Below are positions 1-10,300 of a DNA stretch of 64,000 bases, one piece after another. Source of the DNA: Trissonchulus latispiculum (Eukaryota; Nematoda; Enoplea; Enoplida; Ironidae); contig JASAND010024002.1 of NCBI GenBank assembly GCA_030248195.1, positions 62,001 through 126,000 on the forward strand. Reading direction: 5' to 3'. Every line of letters starts with the position of its first letter. Position 1 is the stretch's first letter. Made by a program: the position numbers and the translations under genes. The notes under the pieces were generated by a model. It was not told where the DNA came from, searched no databases, and worked only from the letters and a program-made list of their open reading frames with translations.

Positions 1-1158
1 TTGGCTTAAAGTGTTCATTATTTCATTATTTTTAACAGTAGTATGGACTTTCTAACTAAATATTGACCTTATTTTGGGGTTAGATACATGCTGGCAATCA
101 AGTTTTCGAGTTTAAAAGCCCTATCTAATGTTAAAATTATATACTTCATGGATGGATGTTTTCTGGAATTAGCATTTAGCAATGGCTGAAAATGCGATTT
201 TTGGCATAAAAGTAGAAAACATTTTTTGGGGGAGGTTTGGGGGGGTCGTGGTAGGGGGCCCGCCCCAAAATTTTGGGGAAGGGGGCCCCCACCCCAAATC
301 CCCGTTACACCTATGGTCGCAACCAAACCAAACCAACTCCCCCCCCCCCAGATATTCGGCCAAAAAGTGCTAAACGTTTTTGTACAGCATCGTTTAAAAC
401 GCATAATTACTAAAATTTAGTTATAGAAAGATTGCGACGTAGCAAAGGCAAACTCGTATTCACAGCAATCCCCATTTAATAAATGAAATATTAATCAATT
501 CTACTCATATTAGTTGCAATTCGAATTGGCAGTAGGTAAGCCTTGAGTTAGCTATCTTTTCCTTGTATTGACCGGTAACTATTAAACTACAAGTTTGCAA
601 CTTCTGAGTTAAATTGTTTGTATAGGGAGGCAAACAATAGTAAATGAAATGCTGACTCAATCAGCAGATTTTATGTATAACTTATGCACAAATTTTTAGA
701 TCGTGGATCAATCATGGGAGTGATAAGTGACACTTAGCACTCCCATAATTAAATGTGTTTTACTAACAAACAAAAGGTGACTCAATCCTAATAATGCTTG
801 ACTCAATCACTGTGCGACCTAACAAGCTTGACTCAATTTGTTTTTGCGTTGGCTCATTCTGTGGGAGTGCTAGGTGTACACACGTTGTGATCCTGACCAC
901 TCCTTTGTTCCGAGGGTTGGGGTGATGGCTAACAGCCGGTCAGGTCCAGAATTAATCTATGTACGCATTGTACTAATAATCTCATAGTAGCAATCTATTG
1001 TTACTGGTCTAATGATCAGTTAATTCTCAAGCAAGCACTTCAAAAAACCAAACCAAAAACACATCGTTGTAAAAACGCTGCAAAGTTTGATATGCACAAT
1101 GAACAACGTTTATCGTAGATGTTAGCTATAGTTTGAAGTAGGACTTTGTCACTCATTA
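1..1158. other. No gene; G/C-run low complexity
   Basis: No convincing coding region is seen. Positions 228-350 hold runs of G then C with a central palindrome (ccaaaattttgg near 264-275). The short ORFs there, on both strands, come from these runs. The rest is AT-rich sequence with no recognisable element. Confidence 0.5.
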
Positions 1159-1165
1159 ACTGAAG

Positions 1166-1543
1166 CAAGAGTACATAATAATAAGAGTATGCCACTAGGC
1201 ACACTCTATGTTATCAGAGCAAAAACTATGCTCTGCACGCTAACGGCCCACCCCCCCCCCGCAAATCAGACCCTAGTGACCCCCCCCCGCAAATCAGTAC
1301 CTAGTCGAAACGGGGGTACGCTCACTCGCTCTATGTTCATGTGCTTAAGCTCGAAAACACAAGCACTGCGTGAGCGAATTTTGTGCCTGCTTCGAGCTTT
1401 AGAACATAAACATAGCGCTCAAAATTCTTTGAAGTGAAGGGTCTAATTTGCGGGGGGGGCGGGCCGTTAGCGAGCAGAGCATAGTTTTTGCTCTGATAAC
1501 ATAGAGTGTGCCTAGTGGCACACTCTTATATTATGTACTCTTG
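1166..1543. mobile_element. MITE / foldback element, 7 bp target duplication
   Basis: The two ends are long inverted repeats of about 90-110 bp. The left arm begins caagagtacataat and the right arm ends attatgtactcttg. The arms include matched poly-C (1251-1260) and poly-G (1450-1457) tracts. The element is flanked by the direct repeat ACTGAAG at 1159-1165 and 1544-1550. It is 378 bp long and has no coding capacity: the 82-codon ORF inside is part of the arms. The structure is that of a non-autonomous DNA transposon. The superfamily is not assigned. Confidence 0.85.
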
Positions 1544-1550
1544 ACTGAAG

Positions 1551-2934
1551 TAATATGCTTAAAATTTACAATTGTAGCATCAATCAGCGAAATTAATATT
1601 AGATCGGTTCCACCACGTGCATGAGACTGCCGCGCAAAATGAAAATTTTTAAGAATGTTTTCGTTCGATCTTTAATCCTTACCGTACATTTATGTTGTCC
1701 CGACCCGATGTATCGGAACAGGAGTTGCGGTCCTGTGATTCTTTTGCGAGAACTCGATGACTTTTGCCTTTGCAGCGGGAGGAATAAATCCTGAGTGAAG
1801 TGAGTGAAAGGTGAAAGAAGCTGAGCATTTGAAATGGTGCAAACAAACCAGCTACTCCTCTTTCGACAAAGCATGGATGCGTCTGTACTTGAAAACTGGT
1901 TACTGCTGCTTAAAGGATTCATCTGTCATTTGGCCATATTAACGTCAAGGGAAGGTTAAGAAATGCTAGTCAGTGAACCTTTGATGGCCGTTGTTTCAAT
2001 AAATTTCGACTACGGAAAATCAGCCAAGCTTGAGTTGATACTGGGGAAGTACTGCAAAGAAAGAAACATTTATATACTCGGTCCGATTGATCCTACAATT
2101 GAGACTGGCTACGTTCCTGCAATTCTGGCAATATCTACGTCTCAGCTCATCTGTATGTATCCTGAGTTTGCGGCGAATTTATCCTGTGACCTGTTCACTA
2201 CAACCACCACTACCACAAGCACAACGCCAGCTACCACTTCTACTACTACCACAACCGCTACTAATGCTACTAATGTCACCACATCTATTGCCTCTACCAG
2301 TGCCGTAACTACCCCCCTTGCCCCTCCTGCGCCAGGGGTTACCAGGCGCAGACAAAGTGAAGTTGCATACAAACGGAGGTGGATCAGATAAGTCACATTA
2401 TTTTATCATAAATTAAGCTTTGTAATCAGAAAACAACCTACGCGTTTGCACAGGCTGATCAGAAAGGAAGGAGGATGTACTTTCTGCATCATATCGGCCA
2501 ACAACACGAAAATTCAGATCCTACGGATCCATGGTGAGCATCTGATCTACCCAGATCTAAGCTCATTCTCCGGCTCCGAAACGGGGCCGCAACTAGTGAT
2601 ACCGCAGGGGAAACCCTGCATATCCCCCCCTGGGCGATTTACCGAGATTGTCAAGGGGTGGCCGCCTGCTGGTGGAGCTACCACAGGACCTCCATTACGG
2701 TGAAAGTAATGGACGTACTGATAGCCTTGTAGAACACCTCGGATAATTGCTGCGGCAGTTGTTCAGTGTCAGCTACCCCACACCCCAGACAAAATTCAAA
2801 AATCGCTGGCACTACCCCTAACCGGCGAACCGACTGGGGTGAGGTGGCTGTAAAAGAAAAAAATTAATATTAATGGAATAGATACTGTTTGAAATATGTG
2901 AGCAGCTTCATTTGCATTCACAAAATCAGGATTA
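1551..2934. other. Unassigned sequence, one Thr-rich ORF
   Basis: An ORF on the plus strand at 1963-2391 encodes 142 residues. Its second half is a Thr/Ser/Ala run (about residues 80-120) made from imperfect ACC/ACT triplets. The first 75 residues are not low complexity but match no family I recognise. It could be a mucin-like exon or chance. No splice sites or promoter decide this, and I see nothing else in the interval. Confidence 0.25.
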
Positions 2935-3165
2935 AACTGGCGGCTTAAATGGATTAACTTAAACGGCTTAACATAAACGGATTAAAAGCGTATTCATAAA
3001 ACACGGATTAAACTACTTAAATTACTTAATTTAATCCATTTAAGCTAATCCGTTTAAGTCGTGGCAAAGTTCAATCCGTTTAAGTAGTTTAATCCGTGAT
3101 TTTATGAATGCGTGTTTTAAATCCATTTAATCCGTTTAAGTTATTCCGTTTAATCATTTTATGAA
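2935..3165. repeat. Palindromic repeat built from the word TTAATCCGTTTAAG
   Basis: The word TTAATCCGTTTAAG and its reverse complement recur about ten times with small changes. They are arranged so that gcgtattcataaaa near 2989 faces ttttatgaatgcg near 3102, making a large hairpin. It resembles a miniature foldback element. A related but different word builds the repeat at 45150-45425. Confidence 0.7.
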
Positions 3166-3224
3166 AAGGCGCTCAGTCAGTCCCCCGGGTGCTGCCGTAG
3201 CTGAGTTCCGCCAAGCCGGTGGAG

Positions 3225-4140
3225 GGGCTTCATCCCACACCCAATAATTTTGGTCGGGATGCTCCCATTAATTTAGCAAGTTACCCAAATTTTGATGGGG
3301 GGTCTCTTTATAATTCCGCTCAAACTCGGGATTTCGATATTCCCGGCAGAGATGAAACCGGGTCGCTGGGTCAGCGGGTCAGTTCGGGTCACTATCTGGA
3401 CTGGGTCACCGCATCTTCGGGTCAGGAGCTCTGACCCGGTCTGAACCCGGTATTTCTAAGTTTGGCAATTTTTGCTACAAAATAAGACTTACTTAAAACT
3501 TTCACCAGTTTATCAAAAACTGAAAACTTCAATTATCCTTCTATTAAGTTCCAAGAGTTCGTTCAGCGCTATAAAAACTGCAAAAATGCTCCCACTGACA
3601 CTCAGCTGTTAAATCTGGAATTGATTCTGAAATAAACTTATGCAATTTTGTGCAAAAACAAATATTCCAAACAACTCACAAAAATATCGTTGCTCTACTG
3701 AGTTTGTTTGATTAATTACGGCTTAGACGGATATATTAACAGCGAAGTTAAAGTTTTGAGGTAAAACATAACCAAGGCAACATGATGCTATTGAAATCAC
3801 AATATTATTCGATAAACCAAATGTTACTAAATTTTGTCAGCTCCCGTATTGCCTGCCTATGCCGGAGAAATAAACACCCAAACTTGAAAATTTTGGGAGA
3901 TCTGCATTTTTCTCAAACTGTGGAGCTGTACATTACCTGGCTTCGTGTTTTTGGGGAAATGGAAAAAAAATCATAGTTTACTCACTTTGAAGTGAAGCTT
4001 CAGGCGCCACAAATGCGTTGTAACACAAGATAGCAATCACCCCCATTTTTTGTTAACCCCAGCATTGAAATTTCAAAAATACCAGGAATAGTGACCCGGT
4101 TTCATCTCCGATTTCCGCTGAAGAGGGATGGGGGCGGGCA
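3225..4140. repeat. Possible foldback repeat with polymorphic GGGTC motifs
   Basis: The string gagatgaaaccgggtc at about 3350-3365 recurs as its reverse complement at about 4093-4108, with partly matching flanks (ggaaatc / ggatttcgatattcc). Between the arms is AT-rich sequence with no gene. The arms are diverged, so this may be an old inverted-repeat element. No target duplication was identified. Confidence 0.35.
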
Positions 4141-4979
4141 TCTTCTGGTACCCCTGACTTGCAAGAAATGTCGTGGGGCAATCACCTCCAGGTCTCTGTT
4201 AATCTACTAATAATTTATATCCCCAGCTGTCACAACCACCATCTGTCCCCCCCCCCACGTTTAACTTATTTCAAAGTATCAAATTTGCCACAGGAACCAA
4301 CTTTGCGTCAGACGGATCTAAATCCGAGAACCAGAATCCACCACGGCATCAACGGTAAGGCTGGCTTCGTTAAAGTTTGATAATAGGGACAAGCCACAAT
4401 ATTACCCTGTCCAACCCCAGGTCTATGGTCAAAATTTGCATGACGGAGCCCGGATTGCTGCTCCGGAGCAGCACAATCGTGATCAGCCACTTCAGCTACG
4501 CTACCGGCAATATTGCATACGTGCGCGCCCAAATTTTCAATATGAGCGCCTCCAGCAGCAAGAGAAAAAAAGCCAAGTCGTCTGTGAAATGGACCAGAAT
4601 CGGTTATCTGAGGGTTCATGCAAAATCTAGTCTTAGATGTACCCGTTAAATGCGGGTGCCTAACCCTAATCCATACAAGATGGCGCAGATGATGGCTTCT
4701 TGTGTGTGCGGCGCCGCTGAATTTGTTTATCAGAATCGCCCTTCCAGTCCGGTGGAGGAGCACCACCCACGATGTTGTGCTGGTGTAATGTGGGTAATAG
4801 CGTCCCCGCTATCACCCCCTTTCCAAGTCCCTTTCTATCTCTAACTTTCGTGATTTTTCCCTAAAACTCCCTAAAAATCCCCCAAAGTCCCCTTAAATAT
4901 TATGTTGTATAATTGTTGGGAAGCCCGATGGTTGTGTATTGTTTTGTATGTACAAACCCCCTTTTACCCTTGTAAGTTG

Positions 4980-5670
4980 CAGTGCTAACTTTATGCTTAC
5001 GGCTAATTGTTAACGGCGGCTCCTACTCTTGATGGTCACGTTCATAGTTTTGTGGCGGGTCCTCCTCCGGGCACCTGCTATATGGCGCAACAGATGTATA
5101 TACGTACAACAGTCATCAGTTACTCCTCCTCCTCCTACTCCTCCAAATCCACCGGATCCCCCCCGCTTCCTCCTTTTCTAGCTTATATTGTGATCCCATT
5201 CCCGGTTAATCGTGTTGGAAATAATTACAAGGCCCTACAAGTTCCCTGCCACCCGACTCCGGCCGCTATGGATGCAAGGGATATTACTGTTTCTAAGTTT
5301 GACGTGGGACTGTATCGCTACTATTTGGAGCTGTTTGAGGGACGCTCCCCTTTATGAATCCAAGTACACATATTTTGAAGATTGACTACTCCACATTGTG
5401 ACGCCTGTAACAGTCCTTCCTGTACTGGAAATCCAGGTGAGCGTATTTTATGAAACAAATTGTCCGGGAAAGCCCAAGTATTTGCCGCCTTCCGGTGCGA
5501 ACCAAAGATTTTTGAGTCATACCAAGGATATTTGGCACTGATATGATCCCAGTTTCCAAAACTACAGCTTTCGTTGCGGGGACGGCTTTCGGCATTTGAA
5601 CACCGAAAGCAGCTCCACCGTGTATCTCTACGACTGATGTAGGATGTTGCACAGGACCGACTGCTGAGAG
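4980..5670 (+). pseudogene. gag: Decayed gag relic related to the 8.8 kb and 39.3 kb Gag proteins
   Basis: Read across all three plus frames, this stretch reproduces the order of the intact Gag at 8600-9100. A proline-rich patch (about 5117-5175) is followed by a segment like DVGLYRYYLELF (5300-5340), an EDWL motif (about 5380), NKLSGKAQVFA (5445-5480) and SQFPKLQLSLRGR (5550-5590). Each frame is broken by stops, so it cannot be translated as one protein. It is an old, degenerate member of the same retroelement clade as the young element starting at 6001. The region 4380-4770 (QPQVYGQ-like peptide on plus) may be its N-terminal part. Frame assignments were made by eye. Confidence 0.6.
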
Positions 5671-6000
5671 AAATCCCCGTTCATGTTATGACGAAATTTC
5701 TCGAAATAGGGACACCAATGGGGACACAGGTGCAATTGGAGAACTAAATGTCTATGTTTTTGCTTCTTTCCAGCCCGTGTAGTTTGCTGCAAAGATTGGC
5801 CATGGATGTTTTGCAATTACAGCTTTCTGCAAAGTGGACCTATTTAAAAACCGAAGAACTTTGAATCTTCTTGGCAAATAATTTTTTGTTCCAGTTACTG
5901 TGTCTTAAATCACTTTAATTCTGCATTCCACACGCACTGATGACAAAATTGATCATAGCGCCTCAAATATTAGTTTAAATTCTATAGGCTGATTAGTATG
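5671..6000. other. Left flank of the LTR insertion
   Basis: No gene. Bases 5915-6000 are a diverged copy of 15712-15836 (shared ttaattctgcattc, cacgcactgat, ctcaaatat). The flank ends in TATG, the target duplication of the LTR element that starts at 6001. Confidence 0.6.
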
Positions 6001-6455
6001 TGTGGAATATTCCTTGTATTTCGAATTCTTTCGTGGAAATCTTCATAAACGATGGAACAAATTCTGACCTTAGCTAATTGGGTAGTTTTTCACTATGGAG
6101 TTTGAATTCGAAAAAAGAGTGGGTGTCAGTTGGTACGATAGTGCGGGCGGGAGTAGTTTGGTGCTTGTTTGGTGAATCTTGTTGAGGGCAGCTGTGACCT
6201 TTAGGTGTTAGTAAATTTGTCGTGAGAATTTTTGTTGTACTGTTTGGAATTTGTGCTTTTTGGAAATTATGAGAATGTATATTTGAATTTTGTTAACTGA
6301 AGTAAAAGTATCGTGTTTTCTTAGATTCTAATTTTGGTATTTCGTTACATAGGCGCGAGGAGGCAACATTTAGGCATACACTACCGAAGTAAGAACTTGC
6401 ACATTTCTTTATTAGCCGTTTATTCAGCAATACACTGAGCAACAACATTTCTACA
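6001..6455 (+). repeat. 5' LTR of element 1
   Basis: Starts TGTGGAATATTCC and ends CATTTCTACA. It matches 14615-15069 except at 6228. No classical TATA box is obvious. The primer site begins five bases after its end. Confidence 0.92.
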
Positions 6456-6459
6456 AAAT

Positions 6460-6478
6460 TGGCGACCGTGTCATGCGG
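6460..6478 (+). promoter_or_regulatory. Primer-binding site, tRNA-Arg type
   Basis: The sequence TGGCGACCGTG after the LTR is the complement of a tRNA 3' end ...CACGGTCG plus CCA, as in metazoan tRNA-Arg(TCG). Complementarity weakens after 11 bases. The position directly behind the LTR is the normal one for minus-strand priming. Confidence 0.7.
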
Positions 6479-6599
6479 TAAATGCCTCTTTTTTTCTCCT
6501 CCTAATACTCGCGCCAGAACAAAAGAACAAAAAGAAAAAGTTTTTCTTTTTGAAAATTTGCCTGCCCATCAGGCACCTGAAGTAGACGAAGTTCCTGCG

Positions 6600-7358
6600 A
6601 TGTCACAGCCTGCCTCGTCTGGATTGGGGGGCGGGGGAAATCTCCCCCAAACCGGTATCAGTTCAGGTGTAGGGGGGACGCCGCGTCCAACGTTGACTGG
6701 GGTGGGTCGGGGTTCGCTCCGTCCCTCCCCAGTGGCCCCAACTCCCAGTTCGTCTGTTGTGCATGTACAAACTTCGCAAAGTTCGGGGGTGGGCCGGGGG
6801 AAGTCCCCCGGGTCCCACTACTCAGCTCACCTGGGTCAGCCTGGGGCTGTGCCTGGGTCAAATGTCCAGTCTATTGGTGCGGGGGGTACAGCGAAATGTT
6901 GCAACAAACTTGGGGGGACCGCTACTTGCGGTAACCGAACAGTCGCCTGCGCCAGCGGGGGGGGGGTCCCTCCCCCCCAGGGGTGGGTTCTGTTCCCCGG
7001 GAGTTTGAAGCGGCGGTCTCAGAATTTCAGGACAGATTTGATGGAATGGATCCGTCTACGGTCTGTCTCGCCACAGTTCAGAATTTGGGAGGGGCGGGCC
7101 CCCATCTGGTGTCGCGCTATGCTGTTTCTGTTCCGGCTCAAAATGTTGTTAGGAGGACTGATTATGTTGAAAATTCGGCCGAAACCTCTGTTCAAATGGT
7201 GGGGGGAGCGGCTCCCCAGTCAGTTTCTCGTTTTGCTTTGCCGGCACCTTTGTCTGTTAATACGTGTGAGTCAGATTTTCCGGCCGGGAGGGCCCTTCCT
7301 CCGGGGGAAGGGGGCTCTGCCTCCGTTCCCGATAATGCCGTTGCGCAGCTGGGAGTAG
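6600..7358 (+). CDS. gag: N-terminal Gly/Ser/Pro-rich part of element 1 Gag (frame 0)
   Basis: The first ATG after the primer site in this frame is at 6600; the frame itself is open from 6459. The peptide is disordered and rich in Gly, Ser, Pro and Gln, with G-rich codon tracts, and contains a KCC motif near 6890 that also appears in the 37.5 kb relative. It overlaps the main Gag frame between 6935 and 7358. Residues past about 7010 look out of frame (basic and hydrophobic), so the true protein probably crosses into the main frame in the G10/C7 tract at 6957-6978. This could be a programmed -1 shift, an indel or a base-count error. Confidence 0.5.
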   Translation: MSQPASSGLGGGGNLPQTGISSGVGGTPRPTLTGVGRGSLRPSPVAPTPSSSVVHVQTSQSSGVGRGKSPGSHYSAHLGQPGAVPGSNVQSIGAGGTAKCCNKLGGTATCGNRTVACASGGGVPPPQGWVLFPGSLKRRSQNFRTDLMEWIRLRSVSPQFRIWEGRAPIWCRAMLFLFRLKMLLGGLIMLKIRPKPLFKWWGERLPSQFLVLLCRHLCLLIRVSQIFRPGGPFLRGKGALPPFPIMPLRSWE

Positions 7359-10300
7359 GGGGGGACCAAAATTTAAATCAGAATTTGGCCCAATCCTCCG
7401 CCCTCGTGTCGACGCAGTCCTCGGACGAAAGGTTTATTCACGATGCGTATCAGAGGGTCTTGAGTCCAGGCCAACATTTGGGGGGCCCCCAGGGGCAGCC
7501 CCCTGGCTTGCCGAGTACAGTGGCGGATACGCATCTAATTCCGCTGGGGTATGCAGGTGCTATTTACACGCAAGCGGTTCCGCTAGGTCAGCAATTGGAA
7601 GGAACCGCCCCCCAGGAAAATCCGTCAGAATATGCGTCCCCCCAAGCCCAAATTTCAGGACCGACTCCCCTCCCAGTAACGACAGCTGGCCAGATCGATC
7701 CAAATTTGGTTATGATTCGAGATACAGATCCTGCGGACCATGTTCAGCCACCTTGTGCTCACGGTGCGGTGGGCATTCCTGGTCCGTATCCTCCGCCCTC
7801 CCCTGATGTCGTCTATCCTGTTGTCCCAGATCCTGCTACTCTGAATCCGCCATTGGTCTCCCCTGAATTCTATACTCAGAGTCACACGCAGGGGGGCCCC
7901 ACCTACCTGACTCTGCGGCCAAATACGTGGGGTTATCATTTGTATCAGGGGGTGTGTATGGCCGGGCCCCAGCCTGGCTTGGAGTCCCACATGCCACAGG
8001 TACGTCATATTCCTGATAATTCTCGTGAAAAGGTGGACCAATATGCTTTGAAGGTGCCTAAAACTTTTCAGTATGATGTTTTGGAAAGACAGGTCCACGA
8101 AAATCCTACTGTTCACGAACTGGAACGATCTGGCATGTGGGACCCATATCGGTATGACTTGCAGGGGGGATTGCCTAACCCGTATTTGCCTGGGCCGCCT
8201 CCCCCTGATCCAAATGCTGATACGTATTATTTGGCGGCAGAGACAGTAGCCCACACTACTACGTGCGATTTTGCTGCTCAACATGCTGTGGCCACCCCTG
8301 GTCCGAGCTCCGCGGTCCCTGTGCGGCCCCAGAGCTTGGTCAGGATCCCTGCTGTGGGTGCCGCTCCGGGTCCCGGAGCCTACCAGGGGCAGACTGGGCC
8401 ACAAATGTCAAGTTTGGGTAGAAATATTGGAATTCACGATGGACAGCCCTCCAGGTTCGTGTATCCCCAGCAGCAACCTATTCTACAACCAGGAATTCCA
8501 CAATTTGGAATGATAAATTCTCTGCCTCCTTCTTCTCAAGAGCCTGTGAGGCATCCAGTGCCTCGTTTGACAGCAGCTTCACCTCCCAATCCTCCAAATT
8601 CTCTTCCTCCTCCTCCTCCTCCTCCTCCTCCTCCTCCTCCTCCTGCACCTATGGTACGCCCTCCCCTTTTGCGGGCTACCGTTCCTGTTTCGGGTCCAAA
8701 AACGGCCCCTTTCCCTGTCCTTACGCCACAGACTATGCAGGCTACAGATTCTTCGGTCGCGAACCATGATGCTTCTCTATACAGAATGTACATCGACATC
8801 CTACGGGACATTCCTCGATTTGATCCGGATCGGATGTATTTAGAAGATTGGCTCCCGAATTTCAAGTCTGCGGCAAAAATTCATAGAATCCCAGCCGAGC
8901 AGTGGGCCAGGCTATTGTTCAATAAATTAACGGGTAAAGCCCTGATTTACGCCTCTCGCTGTGGTCCGGAGGTTGCGGACACTTTCGAAGGATTCGTTAA
9001 TCTACTGAAATCTCAATTCCCACGACCGCAATTGTCAATCCGGGATAGATACGTATCTTTTGCTAGACGGGTCCAGCGCCACGGGGAGTCGGTCCGGCGA
9101 TATATTTCGGAGCTACAGGCACAGTCTATTTCGATTTGGCCAGATGATGCGCTGGAACGTGAACAACAGTGCGTTCAGCAGCTTTTCGCAGGAATTACAG
9201 ATAAAACCTACATCAGTGCCTTGGCCCCTCTTTTCATTGATCATGCTCCCACCATGGACCAAATATTACGTATCATTGACAAACTCGATTCCCGCGACTC
9301 AAGACCCTCTGAGGAGGATAGTTTGTGCTATTCTATGCCGCTGTACCAAGTGTCTGCGGATGACATGGTCCAGAATGACTCGGGTTCGAATCCCAAACCT
9401 CCTGTAGAAAAGCCAAAGGACCTGGCCGGGGGGATTCGGACGGAACTACGGGAAATGCGTGACTGGGTGGAACAGCAGATCCGGGATCGGTTCAATCAAA
9501 TGGAGGAAGAAAGGAAAAGGAGATTGGGTCCGGCATGTAAGTTTTGTAAGAGGAAGGGGCATCCCCCAGAAAAGTGTTGGGACAAATATCCTGAACAGGC
9601 CCCCCCGGACTATAGGCCACGACCGTCATCTAGAGGGGTGAATTATGTGGAGGATGCGTATTATTATCCCCAACCCTACTACTCTCAGCCTCCTCAACGG
9701 TACTATCCGTCTCCGGCGCCAGCGCCACCTGCACAGGCGGCCTACTATGAACAGCCGACATACGTATATGCACAGCCACAGGTTGCATCTCCTGTGGCTC
9801 AGCCAGGGCCGCAGCAGGTGTCTGCGCCAAGGGCTCGGCCAACATATTACTACACTCAGGCTCAGGTGGCCCCGCAGGTTCAGTCTCAGGTTCCACCTCC
9901 AGTAGTGGGGTCGGCCCCTCCGACTGCCGCCTGCTCCGGGACATCGGCGCCGACCGTTCAACAACAAGCTGGTCAGGGCGTGCCTGTGCAGGGGGCGCCT
10001 CAGGTGTCTTACGTAGGTTTTACACAGGGACCTGTTCAGGGGGGAACGGTAGTGTCTGCTCAAAATACGGTTTCAGTAACTGATCAAAATCAAGTGCCGG
10101 CCTCAAATCAATTACCGGTCCAAAACCAAGTGCCGGTTCAAAATCAGTCGCAGGCCCAAAATGTGCCGTCTCAGGAACAGGTTATGCAAATTTTGTCCCC
10201 ATTTCATGTTGGTATGATTGAAATTTTTTCTGATCCTCCCACCCAAACACCTGCAACATTTGCTCAAACACCTGCTATATCTACCCGAACCTCCGCCCTT

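Noticed and set aside
1599..1922. 107-codon minus ORF
   Set aside because: No domain, no promoter or splice evidence, ordinary composition.
4308..4766. 152-codon minus ORF
   Set aside because: The plus strand here reads Gln/Arg-rich fragments that fit a decayed gag better; the minus ORF has no motif.
7655..8404. 249-codon minus ORF inside the element 1 Gag
   Set aside because: It is antisense to a GC-rich, proline-rich coding region and has no domain; the plus strand explains the sequence.
8536..8865. Minus ORF with a glycine run
   Set aside because: It is the antisense of the Pro run of Gag (CCT repeats).
9626..10063. Minus ORFs of 104-145 codons, Arg/Leu/His-rich
   Set aside because: Antisense of the PQ/YY-rich Gag linker.
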